From Chiua virens (taxonomy: Eukaryota > Basidiomycota > Agaricomycetes > Boletales > Boletaceae), in assembly GCA_019787685.1 (NCBI GenBank), contig JAHNUO010000033.1, forward strand, positions 219,453 to 283,452: a stretch of 64,000 nucleotides of DNA, in the 5' to 3' direction. Positions 32,534 to 44,204 of this stretch are shown here, piece after piece (position 1 is the first letter of the stretch; every line of letters starts with the position of its first letter). Below the pieces are notes generated by a model. It was not told where the DNA came from and did no database searches. It saw nothing but the letters and a program-made list of their open reading frames with translations. The position numbers were made by a program, and so were the translations under genes.

Positions 32534-35116
32534 ATGTCTCGCAGGTTACCCGGAACACTGGAGAACCGTGAGTCAATGGACGGAACCAATGAAATTATCG
32601 TACTGACGGAAATCCAACTGTCGGATGATGACACTGCGCGAGCAGGAGGAAGCCCGGTTCAAGATAAAGGGGAGATTGAACGCCCAGTGACGGGGCTCCA
32701 GATGTCCTCCACTATGACCAGCCAGCGAAATGTACGGAAGACAATCGAGATCGATGGGAGAGATGCCATATATTCAGTCGCGTTCCTGATGGAGGGAAAA
32801 CACATTTTGAGTGGAGGAAAGCAAGAGAAAATTCGACGATGGCGATTGGAGGATGGCCAAGAAATTGCAAGGCGAATGGATGTGGGGGGTTGGGCCAACA
32901 GCATTGCTGTATCAAGCGATGAGAAGTGGATCGTGGGCGGTTCGGGTCGGGGAAGTGTGTCGGTATGGAGTGTGGAGAGCCATGAGCGGGTGGGCGAGAT
33001 GGAAGGGCATCGAGAAGGAGTTATTGGGGTGGACATCTCCCGAGATGGGACTAAAATTGCTAGCGGATCGGATGATCACACTGCCTGCATCTGGAAGCGA
33101 GCGACGGGCGAGCGACTGCTGACACTACGACACGGTGGCTCCACCGTGGTCGCGGTCAAATTTTCACCGGACGGACGTCTTCTCGCTACTGCCGCCTGGA
33201 ATCGCTCTGTTCGCGTCTACAACAGCGGGACTGGTCATCTTCTCCACGAATTCTCGATCCGACCTGGCTCAGATGTCAACAACCAATGCCTTGCGTGGAA
33301 CGACGACACACACCTCTACGCCATCTCTTTGGAGGGCATAATCCACTACCTCGACGTATCCACTGGAGAAACACTCTCACGATGGTCCATCTGCACCGAT
33401 GGCAAGGGAAAACGGGGCTGCATCGCTCTGCCAAACAATCGTAACCTCATCGTAGCTTCTACCGAGTCGTCAATCTCGTTCTGGGATACGACAACGCACA
33501 CGAAAATCGGGTCCAACATCGACTACAATGACACGGTTTTTACAATGGCGATTTCAGACAACTACGATATTGCAATCGGTCATGGCAGGACAATCACCGT
33601 TCGGAACCTCGGTGATATCCTCCCTTGTCGCTATGTTCACAATGTAAGTATTCCAGCACCTTTAAGCCTTATATATGCATTATTGACTCAATTTCTACTG
33701 CCAACCCACCAGAACGTGGATCCCGGAGAAAGAACTTTGACGTCCCCTCGTACACATGCGAGTGCGTGCATCACCCAAGCTAGTCTAGACCACCAGTACT
33801 ATGCTGATACCGATTTTTAATATCCAAAGAGATGACCGATCTCAAGAATGCCATGCGGGAACCGAAGGATCAACTTACAGAGTTCCAAGGCCGCCACGAG
33901 GTCCAGTCACGCGAACTCGCCTCGGCTCAAAAGGAGCTGGAGACATTGAAATCATCTATTAAAGCCAAAGATCGTCAAATTAACGTACTTACTGCCGACG
34001 TGGACCACTGGAAACGCTCCGATGCCGCCAAAGCAGAAGAGCTCGCCGCTGCGAACAAAGAACTCGAAGAACGCCGTCGCGATTCAGAGGAGCTCATTGC
34101 CGTGCGCGGGGAACTTCAGGTCTCCCAATCTCAAATCATCCATGTCCAGGAATGGTACGAAAAACAGTTTAGACATCTCAAGTCCATCGCCGAACAAAGT
34201 CAGCGTACACCATTTCTCGTGCAAAATTTCATTGCTCAGGCGGACGCACGTGCAGAGATGAATATCATCGAAACACTCCAACAACTCAATGAGAGGATAG
34301 CTTGGAATTCCACATTCATCGCAGATCGTATCATCCACAATTTCCAGCCCCGCGCTACGAATCCAACGGAGGAACAAGTTTCTATTGCAACGAGGGTCAC
34401 TGGATCTATTGGACAATCTCTGGTGAACCGGTTACGGAGTAGCTCACGCGCCGAGGTCGTTGCGTATCTCCCTGTCGCCCTTCGTGCCTACCTTATCTAT
34501 CACTTGTGCGGGATCATGTCTTCGTGGTCCATGGATAGCGGGCCCGATCGGCTCATCCGTGAATTATACAGCATAGTCCAAAAATTAGGTGAAGAACTAG
34601 ATCTTAGTGTGCTGTTGATTGTTCTGCTGATGGTAGATAACAGAATCTCAGACAATATCTGCCCGCTGGCGATCGCTCACGTACGCTTCTCTCTCATCGA
34701 CCTGTTCGAGCGACCCGAGCATGCTTATCACGTCTACGATGGACGGGCTTTGTGATATCATTGTCACCGCTGGTTGTGCCCCTTCCACCTCTACTGCGAA
34801 AGAGATGATCGCGTCGAAATTCCAGAGTCGGATATCATTCATCCTCACCACCGCAGGGCAGCTCACCAAGTCGATCATGGATGCACTGTCGGCTGACTAT
34901 CGAGTCGAGGCCATTCGTCCATTGAAGATGTTAGATGGACAAACAATGGAGGTCGATTCGACTGGTCCAGGGAAAAAGTCGAGGAGCCAGTTTGTATTGT
35001 GCACGACGCAGTTGGGCTTGTCAAAGGAGGTCATCACGCGGTCAAACGTCGGTCCCAACAAGAAGAATACCCTTACGGTGACGAACGTCGTCAAAGCAAA
35101 GGTTATCCCGGGGTAA
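32534..35116 (+). CDS. W4: WD40-coiled-coil family protein, intact
   Basis: Exons 32534-32567, 32646-33643, 33713-33761, 33830-34588 and 34644-35116 sum to 2313 nt, 770 residues. Residues about 45-344 form seven WD40-type blades; examples are 'DGTKIASGSDDHTACIWKR' and 'SPDGRLLATAAWNRSVRVY'. Residues about 362-480 are a heptad-rich coiled coil ('EELAAANKELEERRRDSEEL'). Residues about 480-613 are predicted helical, with 'CGIMSSWSMDSGPDRL'. Residues 614-770 hold 'SARWRSLTY', 'DIIVTAGCAPS' and 'FVLCTTQLGLSKEV'. The first intron (78 nt) is a multiple of three. There is no signal peptide or membrane segment, so it is probably cytosolic or nuclear. I know no named family with this order of domains; the propeller and coiled coil suggest an assembly scaffold (inference). 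Confidence 0.87.
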
Positions 35117-36954
35117 GATGTGGTACTGTACTGTTGTCACAGAGGTTCTGTTTCAACGTCTCTTTGCCACACGTCCATTTCTTTCCGTCTATCGTTTCCT
35201 GTAGTACGCGTCCTTTTTGTTCCAAGTCGATCACCTATTGTGTTTGTATCGTCCTTGGCTGCTTTCGAGTCGTAGCCACTACATTCCAGCCATGTTCCCG
35301 AGCCGTACCATATTCACTTGCAGATCCGAATGGTATCATGCTGTTTTTTCCTCTACTAGCTCACACTAGACGTCACTCCTGAGAAGAACGGGAGGATAGG
35401 AAGAGGGAACTGACCTGATGCGTTTGATGAACTATGGTTTCGGTCGTCTGGCGAAGCGGATGACGTCGCCTTCGTTTTCTCTCGACGTCCGTGGATTTGA
35501 AGCGATCGTTTCCGACTTGGTGTCTGCCACGCGCGGAATCATACCCGCTCGCTCCGGCAGTCTTGAGAGAAAGCCGCCTATCCGCAATTGGAATATTTGG
35601 GTAAAGAAAGTAAGCCACTGTTGAGGAACGATTCAAGAATGAGTAATTACAAGCGCTGGTTATAACCAATGATATGATTCAGTCTTACGAGATTCAATAC
35701 TGATATCCCCTAGCACCGATAGGTTTTAGTCCCATCTCAGTTGAGTGAGGGGTGGTAAGCATTGCCTGCCTTGATCTGCTACTCAACTAGGATTATCTGA
35801 AAACCATACGATTAAGTAATGTCTTGGGGTCACACCTACATTGATGGTTTGGAGGAGAAACTTCAGCGACCTTGAATGTCGTTCACGCGAATACGACCCA
35901 AAAAGCGTGGTTCTCAGCGTACGTGTAGTTGTTCACTGCTCTACAGAAGACCGGTGGACGGTATCCGCGCGGCCTTTCATCCTCATCCATGGCGATCACC
36001 AATTTCACTTCATAATGCGTGTCAGGGAATATTGTTTTTTAAGACCGGCCCCAACTTTCTTGTAGGTGGTAGAAAGATTCTCAATAAAGTCAGTGTGAGC
36101 AAGAGGGGTGACTTGCGTTCTGGATCTGAGCAGCCATGTCAGCCGGCCATCACTTCTAGAAAGTGATTGAGTACCTACCTGACCTGAACGACGAAAGGTC
36201 TTGCAACACATTCGCAGCTTCATCAACATCAACATCCGTTTTCCTATCGGCCATCCTTGCGGCACGGCTTGATTCACTTCAAGGGCGACGGAGGTATTCA
36301 GGGAGTAATTCCTCGGCACAAACCTATGAATCATAAGGCCATGCTCCTTGAAATCTGAATGGACGATACGGCCTTTGAGTTTGGTCGTTTCGTCAAGAAC
36401 ATGAACATGAGACAGGGATATGGAAACTGAAGTATGATCTCCACAGAGGCGTGTCTCTGGGCGAAGACTGGGTCGTGACGATGTTGTCACACGGTAGCGT
36501 CCGACTTAGGGATTATGACGGTGATCCAGATGCGAAGACGAGTGAGTCCTTGAATCCACGTTACGGTTGACCACGGTGGAGGCTGCGAGGAGATAGAGGG
36601 GACGTTGGCATAGCTTGAGAAGTGAATGTGCAGCAGAATGGCGGGAGACTCTTGTACGGTCGACTGAAGCGTACCGTGAACATCGAGGGTAGAAAAGGGT
36701 CGGACGTAGTAGTTTGCTTGTAAATGGACATGGATGTGAATTCTGAGCAGCCTGACCAGTAAAGAACTACAATTACGCCAACAGATCATGATCAGCACTA
36801 TCAGCAGGACAACTGCATGAAGGGCGAAAAGACACACGGCATTGCCAGAGTCGAGGGCTCGATGTTTAGGCTGATGTGGATGTTTGCTACCTCGATGCCG
36901 GCGATGGGTTGGGTGGCGTACTAGTAGAGTGGGTGATGCCAGTAAGATAGAAAC
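35117..36954. other. W4 3' flank and minus-strand relic block
   Basis: 35117-35400 resembles the 3' flanks of W5 and W6. About 35840-36910, read on the minus strand, is the longest copy of the relic block also seen at 21700-22690 on the plus strand. It has a frame of 161 codons (36490-36005) containing 'EHGLMIHRFVPRNYSLN', which I do not recognise. No complete gene can be assembled. Confidence 0.5.
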
Positions 36955-37119
36955 TCTGCAATGACCAGGCGGGAATAAGCCTCAAGTGCATAGGGAATAG
37001 TGCGATCCGATGGGATCGATCCGAATAAGAGGCACGTGTAGGCTGCGCAAAAAGGCGCCCTTGTGAATACTTGAACCTCCACGTATCCTATTTTCTGTCA
37101 TCGTCCACCTAGCCGAAAA
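36955..37119 (+). promoter_or_regulatory. W5 upstream region with CACGTG box
   Basis: CACGTG at 37033-37038, 82 bp before the ATG, in the same GAGGCACGTGTAGGCTGCGC context as W6. Confidence 0.55.
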
Positions 37120-39716
37120 ATGTCTCGTAGGTTACCCGGAACACTGGAGAACCGTGAGTAAATGGGTGAGACTGATGAAATTATGGTTCTGACGAAAATC
37201 CAACTGTCGGATGATGACGCTGCGCGAGCAGGACTCGGAGGAGGCCCGGTTCAAGATAAAGGGAAGGAGGTTGAACGCCCAGTGACGGGGCTCCAGACGT
37301 CCTCCGCTGTAACCAGTCAGCAAAATATACGGAAGACAATCGAGATCGATGGGAAAGATACCATATTTTCAGTGGCGTTCCTGGAGAGCAAGCACATTTT
37401 GAGTGGAGGACAGGAAGGGAAGTTTCGACGATGGCGATCGGACGATGGCAAGGAAGTTGGAAGACCAATAGATGTGGGGATGAGGGGCAACGCCATTGCG
37501 ACATCAAGGGATGGAAAGTGGATCGTGGGCGGATCAGGTCGGGGACCTGTGTTGGTGTGGAGTGTGGAGAGCAACGAGCAGGTGGGCGAGATGAGAGGAC
37601 ATCGAGCAGGAGTGAATACGGTGGACATCTCCCCAGATGGAACCAAAATTGCTAGCGGATCGTATGACGGCACTGCTTGCATCTGGGAGCGGTCGACGGG
37701 CGAGCAACTACTGACACGACGACACGACGACACTGTAGTCGCGGTCAGATTTTCACCGGACGGACGTCTTCTCGCTACCGCTACCCGGAAATGCGCCTCT
37801 GTTCGTGTCTACGACAGCGAGGATGACCGTCTCCTTCATGATTTCTCAATCCAACCTGGCTCAGATGTTAACCAATGCCTTGCGTGGGATGATGACACAC
37901 ACCTCTACGCAATCTCTCGTGGCGGCAGCATCCATTGTCTGAACGTATCCACGGGAGAAACACTCTCATGGCCCATCCGCACCGACGGCGTGGAAAAACG
38001 GGGCTGCATTGCTCTGCCGAACAATCGTAGCTTCATCGCGGCCTCTGCTGACTCGTCAATATCGTTTTGGGATCCAACGCACACGAAAATCGGATCCGAC
38101 ATCGACTACAATGACATGGTTTTTACAATGGCGATTTCAGAAAACTACGACATCGCAATTGGTCATGGCAAGACAGTCACCGTTCGGAACCTTGGTGATA
38201 TTCTCCCTCCTAACTATGTTCACAATGTAAGTGTACCTGCACCATTAGTAGTAGGCATTGTGTGCCTTTTTGACACAATTTCCACTGGCAACCCACCAGA
38301 ATGTAGATCCCGGAGAACGAATGATGTCCCCTCGTACACAGGCAGGTGCGTGCATCACCCAAACTAGTCTGGACTATCTGTACGCTGACGCTGGTTCTCT
38401 GATACCCGAATTCACCAGACGACGAGATCACTGACTTCAAGAACTTGAAAGCCACGCGGGAACTGAAACATCAACTTACAGTGCTCCAAGACCGCCACGA
38501 GGCGCAGTCCCGCGAACTCACCTCGGCTCAAAAGGAGTTAGAGACCTTGAAATCGTCCATCAAAGCCAAAGATCGCCAAGTTGACGCCCTGACTGCTGAC
38601 GTGGACCACTGGAAACGTTCCCATGGCGTCAAAGCAGAAGAACTCGCCGCTGCGAACAAGGAACTCGAGGAACGCCGTCGTGATTCAGAGGAGCTCATTG
38701 CCGTGCGCGAGGAACTTCAGGTCTCCCAGTCTCAAATCATCCAGGTCCAGGAATGGTACGACGGGCAGTATCGACATCTCAAGTCCGTCATCGAGCAGAG
38801 TCAGCGCACACCATTTCTCGTGCAGAATTTCATTGCCCAGGCGGATGTACGTGCAGAGATGAATATCATCGAAACACTCCAACAACTCAACGAGAGGATA
38901 GATTGGAGTTCCATATTCATCACGGACCGTATCATTCATAATTTCCAGCCCCGCACTACGAACCCGACAGAGGAACATGTTTCTATTGCGACGAGGGTCA
39001 CCAAATTTATCGGACAATCTCTGGTGAACCGGTTACGGAGTAACTCACACGCCGAGGTCGTTGCGTATCTCCCTATCGCCTTTCGTGCCTATCTTATCTA
39101 TTACTTGTGCGGGATCATGTCCTCGTGGTCCATGGATAGCGGGCCCGATCGGCTGATCCGTGAATTATACAGCATAGTCCGGAAACTCGGTGAGGAACTA
39201 ATCTCAGCGCGCCACTGATTGTTCTGCTGATGGTGAATAACAGAGTCACAAACGATATCTGCCCGCTGGCGATCGCTGACCTACACTTCTCTCTCACCGA
39301 CCTGTTCAAGCAACCCGAGCATGCTTACCACATCTACGATGGACGGACTTTGTGATATAATCGTCACCGCGGGTTGTGCCCCTTCCATCTCTGCTGCGAA
39401 AGAAATGGTTGGGTCGAAATTCCGGGGTCGGATATCATTTATCCTCACCACCGCAGGGCAGCTCACCAAATCGATCATGGACGCACTGTCGGCCGACTAT
39501 CGAGTCGAGGCCATTCGTCCATTGAAGATGTTAGATGGACAAACAATGGAGGTCGACTCGACTAGTCCAGGGAAAAAGTCGAGGAGCCAGTTTGTGTTGT
39601 GCACCACACAGTTTGGCTTGTCAAAGGAAGTCATCACGCAGTCGAGGGTCGGTCACAACAAGAAGAATACCCTCACGGTGACGAATGTCGTCAAGGCAAA
39701 GGTTATCACAGGGTAA
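37120..39716 (+). CDS. W5: WD40-coiled-coil family protein, intact if spliced
   Basis: Exons 37120-37153, 37232-38226, 38300-38345, 38419-39189 and 39244-39716 sum to 2319 nt, 772 residues. The domain order matches W4. The first intron (37154-37231, 78 nt) contains an in-frame TAA at 37159-37161, so unlike in its sisters the full protein is made only when this intron is removed; an ATG inside the intron at 37162 could serve a shorter, intron-retaining form. The seven blades include 'GHRAGVNTVDISPDGTKIAS'. The coiled coil opens with 'DDEITDFKNLKATRELK'. The coiled-coil exon is close to W6, and the shared 3' flank (39717-40330 with 50186-50770) shows that W5 and W6 were copied together with downstream DNA. 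Confidence 0.85.
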
Positions 39717-40330
39717 GATATGGTGCAGTACCGTCGTCATAGAGGTTCCGTTTCGACGTCTCTTTGCTACAAGTCCGTTTCTTTTCGACTGTGTTGTAGC
39801 TTCCGTCTGCTAGTATCGTTTCCTTTCTTTCCAGGTCGATCACCCACTGTGTTCGTATTTTCCTTGAGCTGCTTCCAAGTAGTAGCCCACTGACTCCATC
39901 TATGTTCCCCGGCCGTTGCACAAGTCTTCCAAAGCTGTACACTCGCAGTTCCGAATGTCATCACGCTGTTTTTCGCTCTACTGCCTTATACCAGATGTGA
40001 CTTTTTCGAACAGTGGATCCCCTTCGCGATAAGTAAGTAACATTGAATATGCACTCGCGAGCGGATTGATGTTCGTAATGGAGTCAATGGGTTCCCTGAC
40101 ACCAGCCCATTTAAAGTTCCCCAGATCTGGGTCAATTACTCGCGTAAATCAAACTTTCCTGGCAGCACATTCGCATCGTCCACTCCGGGAGGCTTTCCAA
40201 CTGTCTACCAGACCATTTCACCACGACAGACGCGTCTCACCACCCTCTGATTGGCCTAGTGCACACAATCATCGACTTCTCTTCACTCTGCACGATGCCC
40301 AACTTTGTTACAGTGCCTTGAAGTGAAGAC
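39717..40330. repeat. 3' flank shared by W5 and W6
   Basis: Diverged direct copy of 50186-50770: both begin with a GTGCAGTACCGTCGTCA(C/T)AGAG stretch just after the W stop and both contain GGAGTCAATGGGTTCCCTGA near their middle. Frames such as 40066-40326 occur in both copies, but with no recognisable domain. Confidence 0.75.
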
Positions 40331-40436
40331 GTGTCTCCCCTTGACGCGTGCGATGCTTGACACTGACACGTCATACAGACTTAAAGACGCCGGGACGTCC
40401 ACACTTCCAACTTGAGGTGCATGTCAAGAGGTTGGA

Positions 40437-40982
40437 TCACTCCCAATATTTTGTGTGCGGATGAGCGTGGTTCAGTAGAAACCACTGATAGGTATGAATG
40501 ACTCGTGCATCGGAGCGAAGAGACCGACACTCATCCAATGTACGTGGCATCAGTACATCTGCAAGGTATGGGTCACTTTTCGACGAGTCTTCGGTATCTT
40601 TAACGTTTGATGAACTGGGCAGCTCACAGCCCCGTTCCCTGCGGAGACCATGACTTCCAGACGCGGCAATACCACACGCCATCTAATGGCTCTTGCTTTG
40701 CTTCTTGTTTCCCGTCAACCAGATAAGTACTAATACAAAGTTAGTGCTTCTACAACACGCGCTGAGGTGCGACAATAGATGCGCCCTGCCCACGGTTGTA
40801 TCATCACCAGAGTCTGAGCGGTCTGTGCCTTCGTTCGGTCTGACCCAGCCAGGAATGCAAACCCTTGGTACCTGGGTAGTCGTCTGTTCGGAATTGACCC
40901 ATGGGTGGCACTTCCCCAAGCTTTGCAGATTGGTCAGTATATAAACCTTCCCGGGGGTGACGTCGTTGGTGTTGCTTGCCAT
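40437..40982 (-). pseudogene. unrecognised ORF split by one TAG
   Basis: On the minus strand an ATG at 40982 opens a frame of 99 codons, stopped by TAG at 40683-40685. The very next codon is ATG (40682) and the same frame continues for 81 codons to 40437. Read through the stop it would be about 181 residues with no domain I know, starting 'MASNTNDVTPGKVYILTN'. It could instead be two exons or chance frames; a GTACTTATC-like donor near 40728 would allow splicing around the stop. Confidence 0.3.
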
Positions 40983-41084
40983 GCCCTCATCTGAACAAAG
41001 AGGCGGGTATGACGCCGTCGTCCCCTAGTTTATCTGTTTCTTCACGTGTCGCTGAACTGATATTGTCTGATTTCACTCTGGTTT

Positions 41085-41350
41085 AGACGGACGGTTCTAC
41101 GAGTTGTATATAGATGGGTATATGGAGGAATATGTCTCACCGATATCACTTTCTCGCCTAGTTACGTCTCAAGCATAGTCGAGTACGCCGCCAGTGCGAA
41201 AACGACAGTCCCCAGCGGTAGTCCTATGAACAACCGCAACCCCGGCACGGGAGCAACAAGAGATACAACCTGCCCCCAGCTCCGCCAGGACGCCAAGGAA
41301 CACGAGCTCAAACCTCGAGGGCTGCGAATGTGGCTATGATGGGTGGATGT
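41085..41350 (+). pseudogene. noxR fragment (exon 7 part)
   Basis: Starts with the end of a noxR-type intron (GTTTAG) and 'DGRFYELYIDGYMEEYVSP', matching the start of noxR exon 7 ('DGQFYDSYIDGYTEECVSP'). It goes on through the Gln/Pro-rich stretch to about 'EGCECGYDGW' in an alternate frame. Frame changes and loss of everything downstream make it a relic. Because intron sequence is kept, it is a DNA copy. It abuts the trpC relic, which lies on the opposite strand. Confidence 0.8.
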
Positions 41351-41374
41351 AGCCGTCATCGAACCTAGCCTGGC

Positions 41375-41795
41375 TGATCCGGCTGAGGCGCAGAGAACGG
41401 CATTGCCCCGCGCCATATCTGCCAGATGACTCGTCGTGCCCATGTCCACGTTAAAGTCGTGTAGATTATTGTTCACGCCAACCACCTTGGCACCAAGCGC
41501 GGGCGCGACACGCATTTCGTCCATCGTGTATACCTCGACGAGCGGCTCCATCCCAAGCAACAGGGAATAAGCGTACAGCACATGGAGACGTGCGGGCGGC
41601 AGCATCCCCACGATAAGTAGCACGGTGTCTGCGTTCCATAACCAAACCTCGGCGACCTGGTATCCGTCGAGAATGAAGTCCTTGCAGAGGATCGCGGGAC
41701 GGTTTGGGAGGGCATTGATGGCTTAATGAGTAAGCAACATGTCAAGGAGGGTACCTTCGGCGATGACGGCCTCAGTGAGGGACATCTTTGAGACA
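41375..41795 (-). pseudogene. trpC: trpC relic: indole-3-glycerol-phosphate synthase segment
   Basis: Minus strand, about 41735-41375: 'LPNRPAILCKDFILDGYQ', then 'LLIVGMLPPARLHVLYAYS', 'GMEPLVEVYTMDEM', 'GAKVVGVNNNLHDFNVDM' and 'TTSHLADMARG'. This is the order of indole-3-glycerol-phosphate synthase, part of the trifunctional fungal tryptophan protein. The usual 'AILRKDF' has Cys for Arg, 'NNRNLHDF' has lost a residue, and a TAA (about 41722-41724) stands where the family has Gln in 'RLVRQAI'. The N-terminal amidotransferase and C-terminal PRAI domains are absent. It is dead; a working copy must be elsewhere. Confidence 0.8.
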
Positions 41796-41984
41796 GCCCA
41801 ACCTATCGTGCCGGACAGAGCTCAGTTTTCCATGCCTGCGTAGCTTTTGATGCCAGTGTGTGACGTGTAAGCACTGACATCCAGAGGATTCAGAGAGAAA
41901 TGACGTCCCTGGGCCGTCCCGAACTAAGAACGTCATACTTGTTGTTGGCGTTCCGAGGGACCTCTCCACTTCCTGAGCAAACGT

Positions 41985-42252
41985 TTCAAAAGCTGAGGTG
42001 GCGCTGATTACCACCCCATGTAAATTGTCTCTGGCAAGCAATGTCGTGAAGATGGCATGAGTTATACCTGTCAAGTATGTACTGATCCATGTCCCATTGA
42101 TGTTCCGCCAGATCTGAGCCGGCCTCGAGCGTCGATTGCTTGTCTGATCCAGACATGACTAACAATACTTGAACGAGGTTTTGGCACAGATCGTTCAATG
42201 GCGCAATTGCGAAGCTTGGTCCTGTTCCAACTTCCAGGTGGACACTGATCAT
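41985..42252 (-). CDS. unrecognised ORF, possibly first exons of a small gene
   Basis: ATG at 42252 opens 88 codons ('MISVHLEVGTGPSFAIAP'). A GTATAACTC donor near 42065 and a GGTAATCAG acceptor near 42005 would splice it to a frame reading 'ATSAFETFAQEVERSL'. I do not recognise the product. It lies upstream of the trpC relic on the same strand, and its end is not clear. Confidence 0.3.
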
Positions 42253-42701
42253 CGGGCGTCGAGAACTATCATGTAGGTGCTTACTGTAGTACTACCATTC
42301 ACAACATAGGAGTATGACTTTCTGCGAGTACTGAATGTCTCCGACTCCGCGGCGTCAGCTGGCCGAGAGCTTCGCCATCTTTCGATATCGTCAAAAGCAA
42401 GCTCCCCCCAGGGCTTGCAATGTCACGGTAGGTATAAGGAGCTCTTCTTTCCCAATCACCTGCAATTTCCTGTCATTCTTCATGGAAACAATCTTGATAT
42501 CATCGGTCAATCCAAGCTCCCTTGAATCTGATACACGTGTCCTGAGGCGACGTGGGTAGAATGCGTAGCAAAGTTACACAGTCGCTATGGAAACAAAAGG
42601 AAGTCACACCAAGGCTGGCTACAAATAATATCACTGTGCAGGCTCTTGGGTGACTGATGCTACCGAGATGTCAGATATCAATATATTTGCAAGGGTCAGC
42701 A

Positions 42702-43761
42702 CTAACCTCCTCTGTTCCGTGAGCCATGATTCAATGTGAGTCCATGAAAGTTAGAACTAGTTGCTACGACAGAGTTCTGCCAGTTATAAACATGGATGTT
42801 ATTGATGATTTGGGGACTAGTTGGACACCGCAGTTCACTGGAAGCGACGTTTGTTCGGTGGCCATCATCGATGCCAGCATCGTTTTCGTACTGGCTAAGG
42901 ATACTTTCGGTATTGGCAAGAGACATTGCTTGATCGCCTGTTTGGATAATATCAGCCATTGCTCCGCGGACAGAGTGAATTTGGAAACTTCCTCACCATC
43001 ACGCAGTTGCGAGACAATTGTATTGTACTCGAATGGATTTATTTCAATGATTGTCCTTGCCGCGCCATTGATCGCTTCCTTGGCCTCGTCGTTCATGCCG
43101 TTGGGCAGCGCAACTGCAATACCAACAAACTTCGTGCCTCGGGGGTAGGTCACCTAATGATCGACCAGTGTGGATATGGTCGAAACTGCCCTTAGAAACT
43201 AGTTCACCACTTACCCTCCAGAGCTTGGAGCTCTTTACTTGACATGACTCGCATTTCGGGTAGTTTTTGTTGCTCTCTTTGGATGCTCTCAGACGTATTC
43301 TGGCAAGAATGCGTTCAGAAGATGTTACAACCAGTAATGGGGGGACCTAACCTTGGTCTCCCTCCACACTCTTTTCGAGGTCGCAAGAAATAATCGAAGT
43401 GCTCTCTTGCTTCGGAATCGTTTCCACAGATTGACACTCTTGAGATTACCCTGCAGGAATTCCTTTTGGTCTTTGAGCCTGCTATATCATGAGCATATGC
43501 GTTCGAGTAGTGAATGAACACCGACTCGTCAAGTCCGACCCTCGTGTTATAAATAAAGTCCTCGTTTTCGTTAAGATCGATGCCCAGTTGCCGAATTTCT
43601 TTCATCTCGTCCAGAGTTGCTTTAATCAGAGCACATCCCCTACCAAAATCGTCTTTTGCTTCATAATACGCAAAAGGGAAATCGTGTTGATCATAATCAT
43701 CAGTGGTACCAAGGTCGAGTCTGGTGAATGCGTATTCAGCGGTAGAATCTTTAGATTCCAT
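42702..43761 (-). CDS. hypothetical multi-exon protein
   Basis: Not recognised. ATG at 43761 opens an acidic first exon ('MESKDSTAEYAFTRLDLG'). A middle exon reads 'EQQKLPEMRVMSSKELQALE', ends at a GTAAGTGG donor near 43214 and resumes after an ATTAG acceptor near 43153 with 'VTYPRGTKFVGIAVALPNG' and 'IIEINPFEYNTIVSQLRDGE'. The last frame, offset by one more intron or frame change near 42950, ends 'NHGSRNRGG' at 42702. The exons read smoothly, so it is probably a real gene, but the first junction is unresolved. There is no membrane segment and no known motif. Confidence 0.45.
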
Positions 43762-44204
43762 CGATGAGAGGTGACTTGATGTGGTGGAGATAACAGGTCG
43801 TGACCAGATTGCATTGATTATAAGGGAAGCTGGGACTATAGGGAAACATCAGTCCAAACCAGGAATTTGAACGGGTTTCCATCCCAAAAGTCCAGGTCGC
43901 TGGGAAATTTCCGGCAGGGACCCCAGTAGAGGTTGCGTAATTTTAGGAAGATCAGAGTTACACAGAATGAACAGTCCAAATTCTGGAGACTTCTGAAAGT
44001 CCGAGTGGAAGTTTCGAATCTGCAATATACCCCAGTCACAGTGGTATGTTATAGTATAAGTACTCCCCATGATACTTCCACCCAGCGCATGTGTCCGATC
44101 GAACTTGAAGCCCCGCGACGCACGTAATTTATTTGACCTCGTGTCCGTTGTGGGTGCATGTTTGTTTATGTTTTTAACACGAAATTCGCTTCAACTACGG
44201 CAAG

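Noticed and set aside
34648..34878. Recurring minus-strand frames opposite the W C-terminal exons (also 39281, 49750)
   Set aside because: Present in each copy only because the sense exon is conserved; no start context or splice logic.
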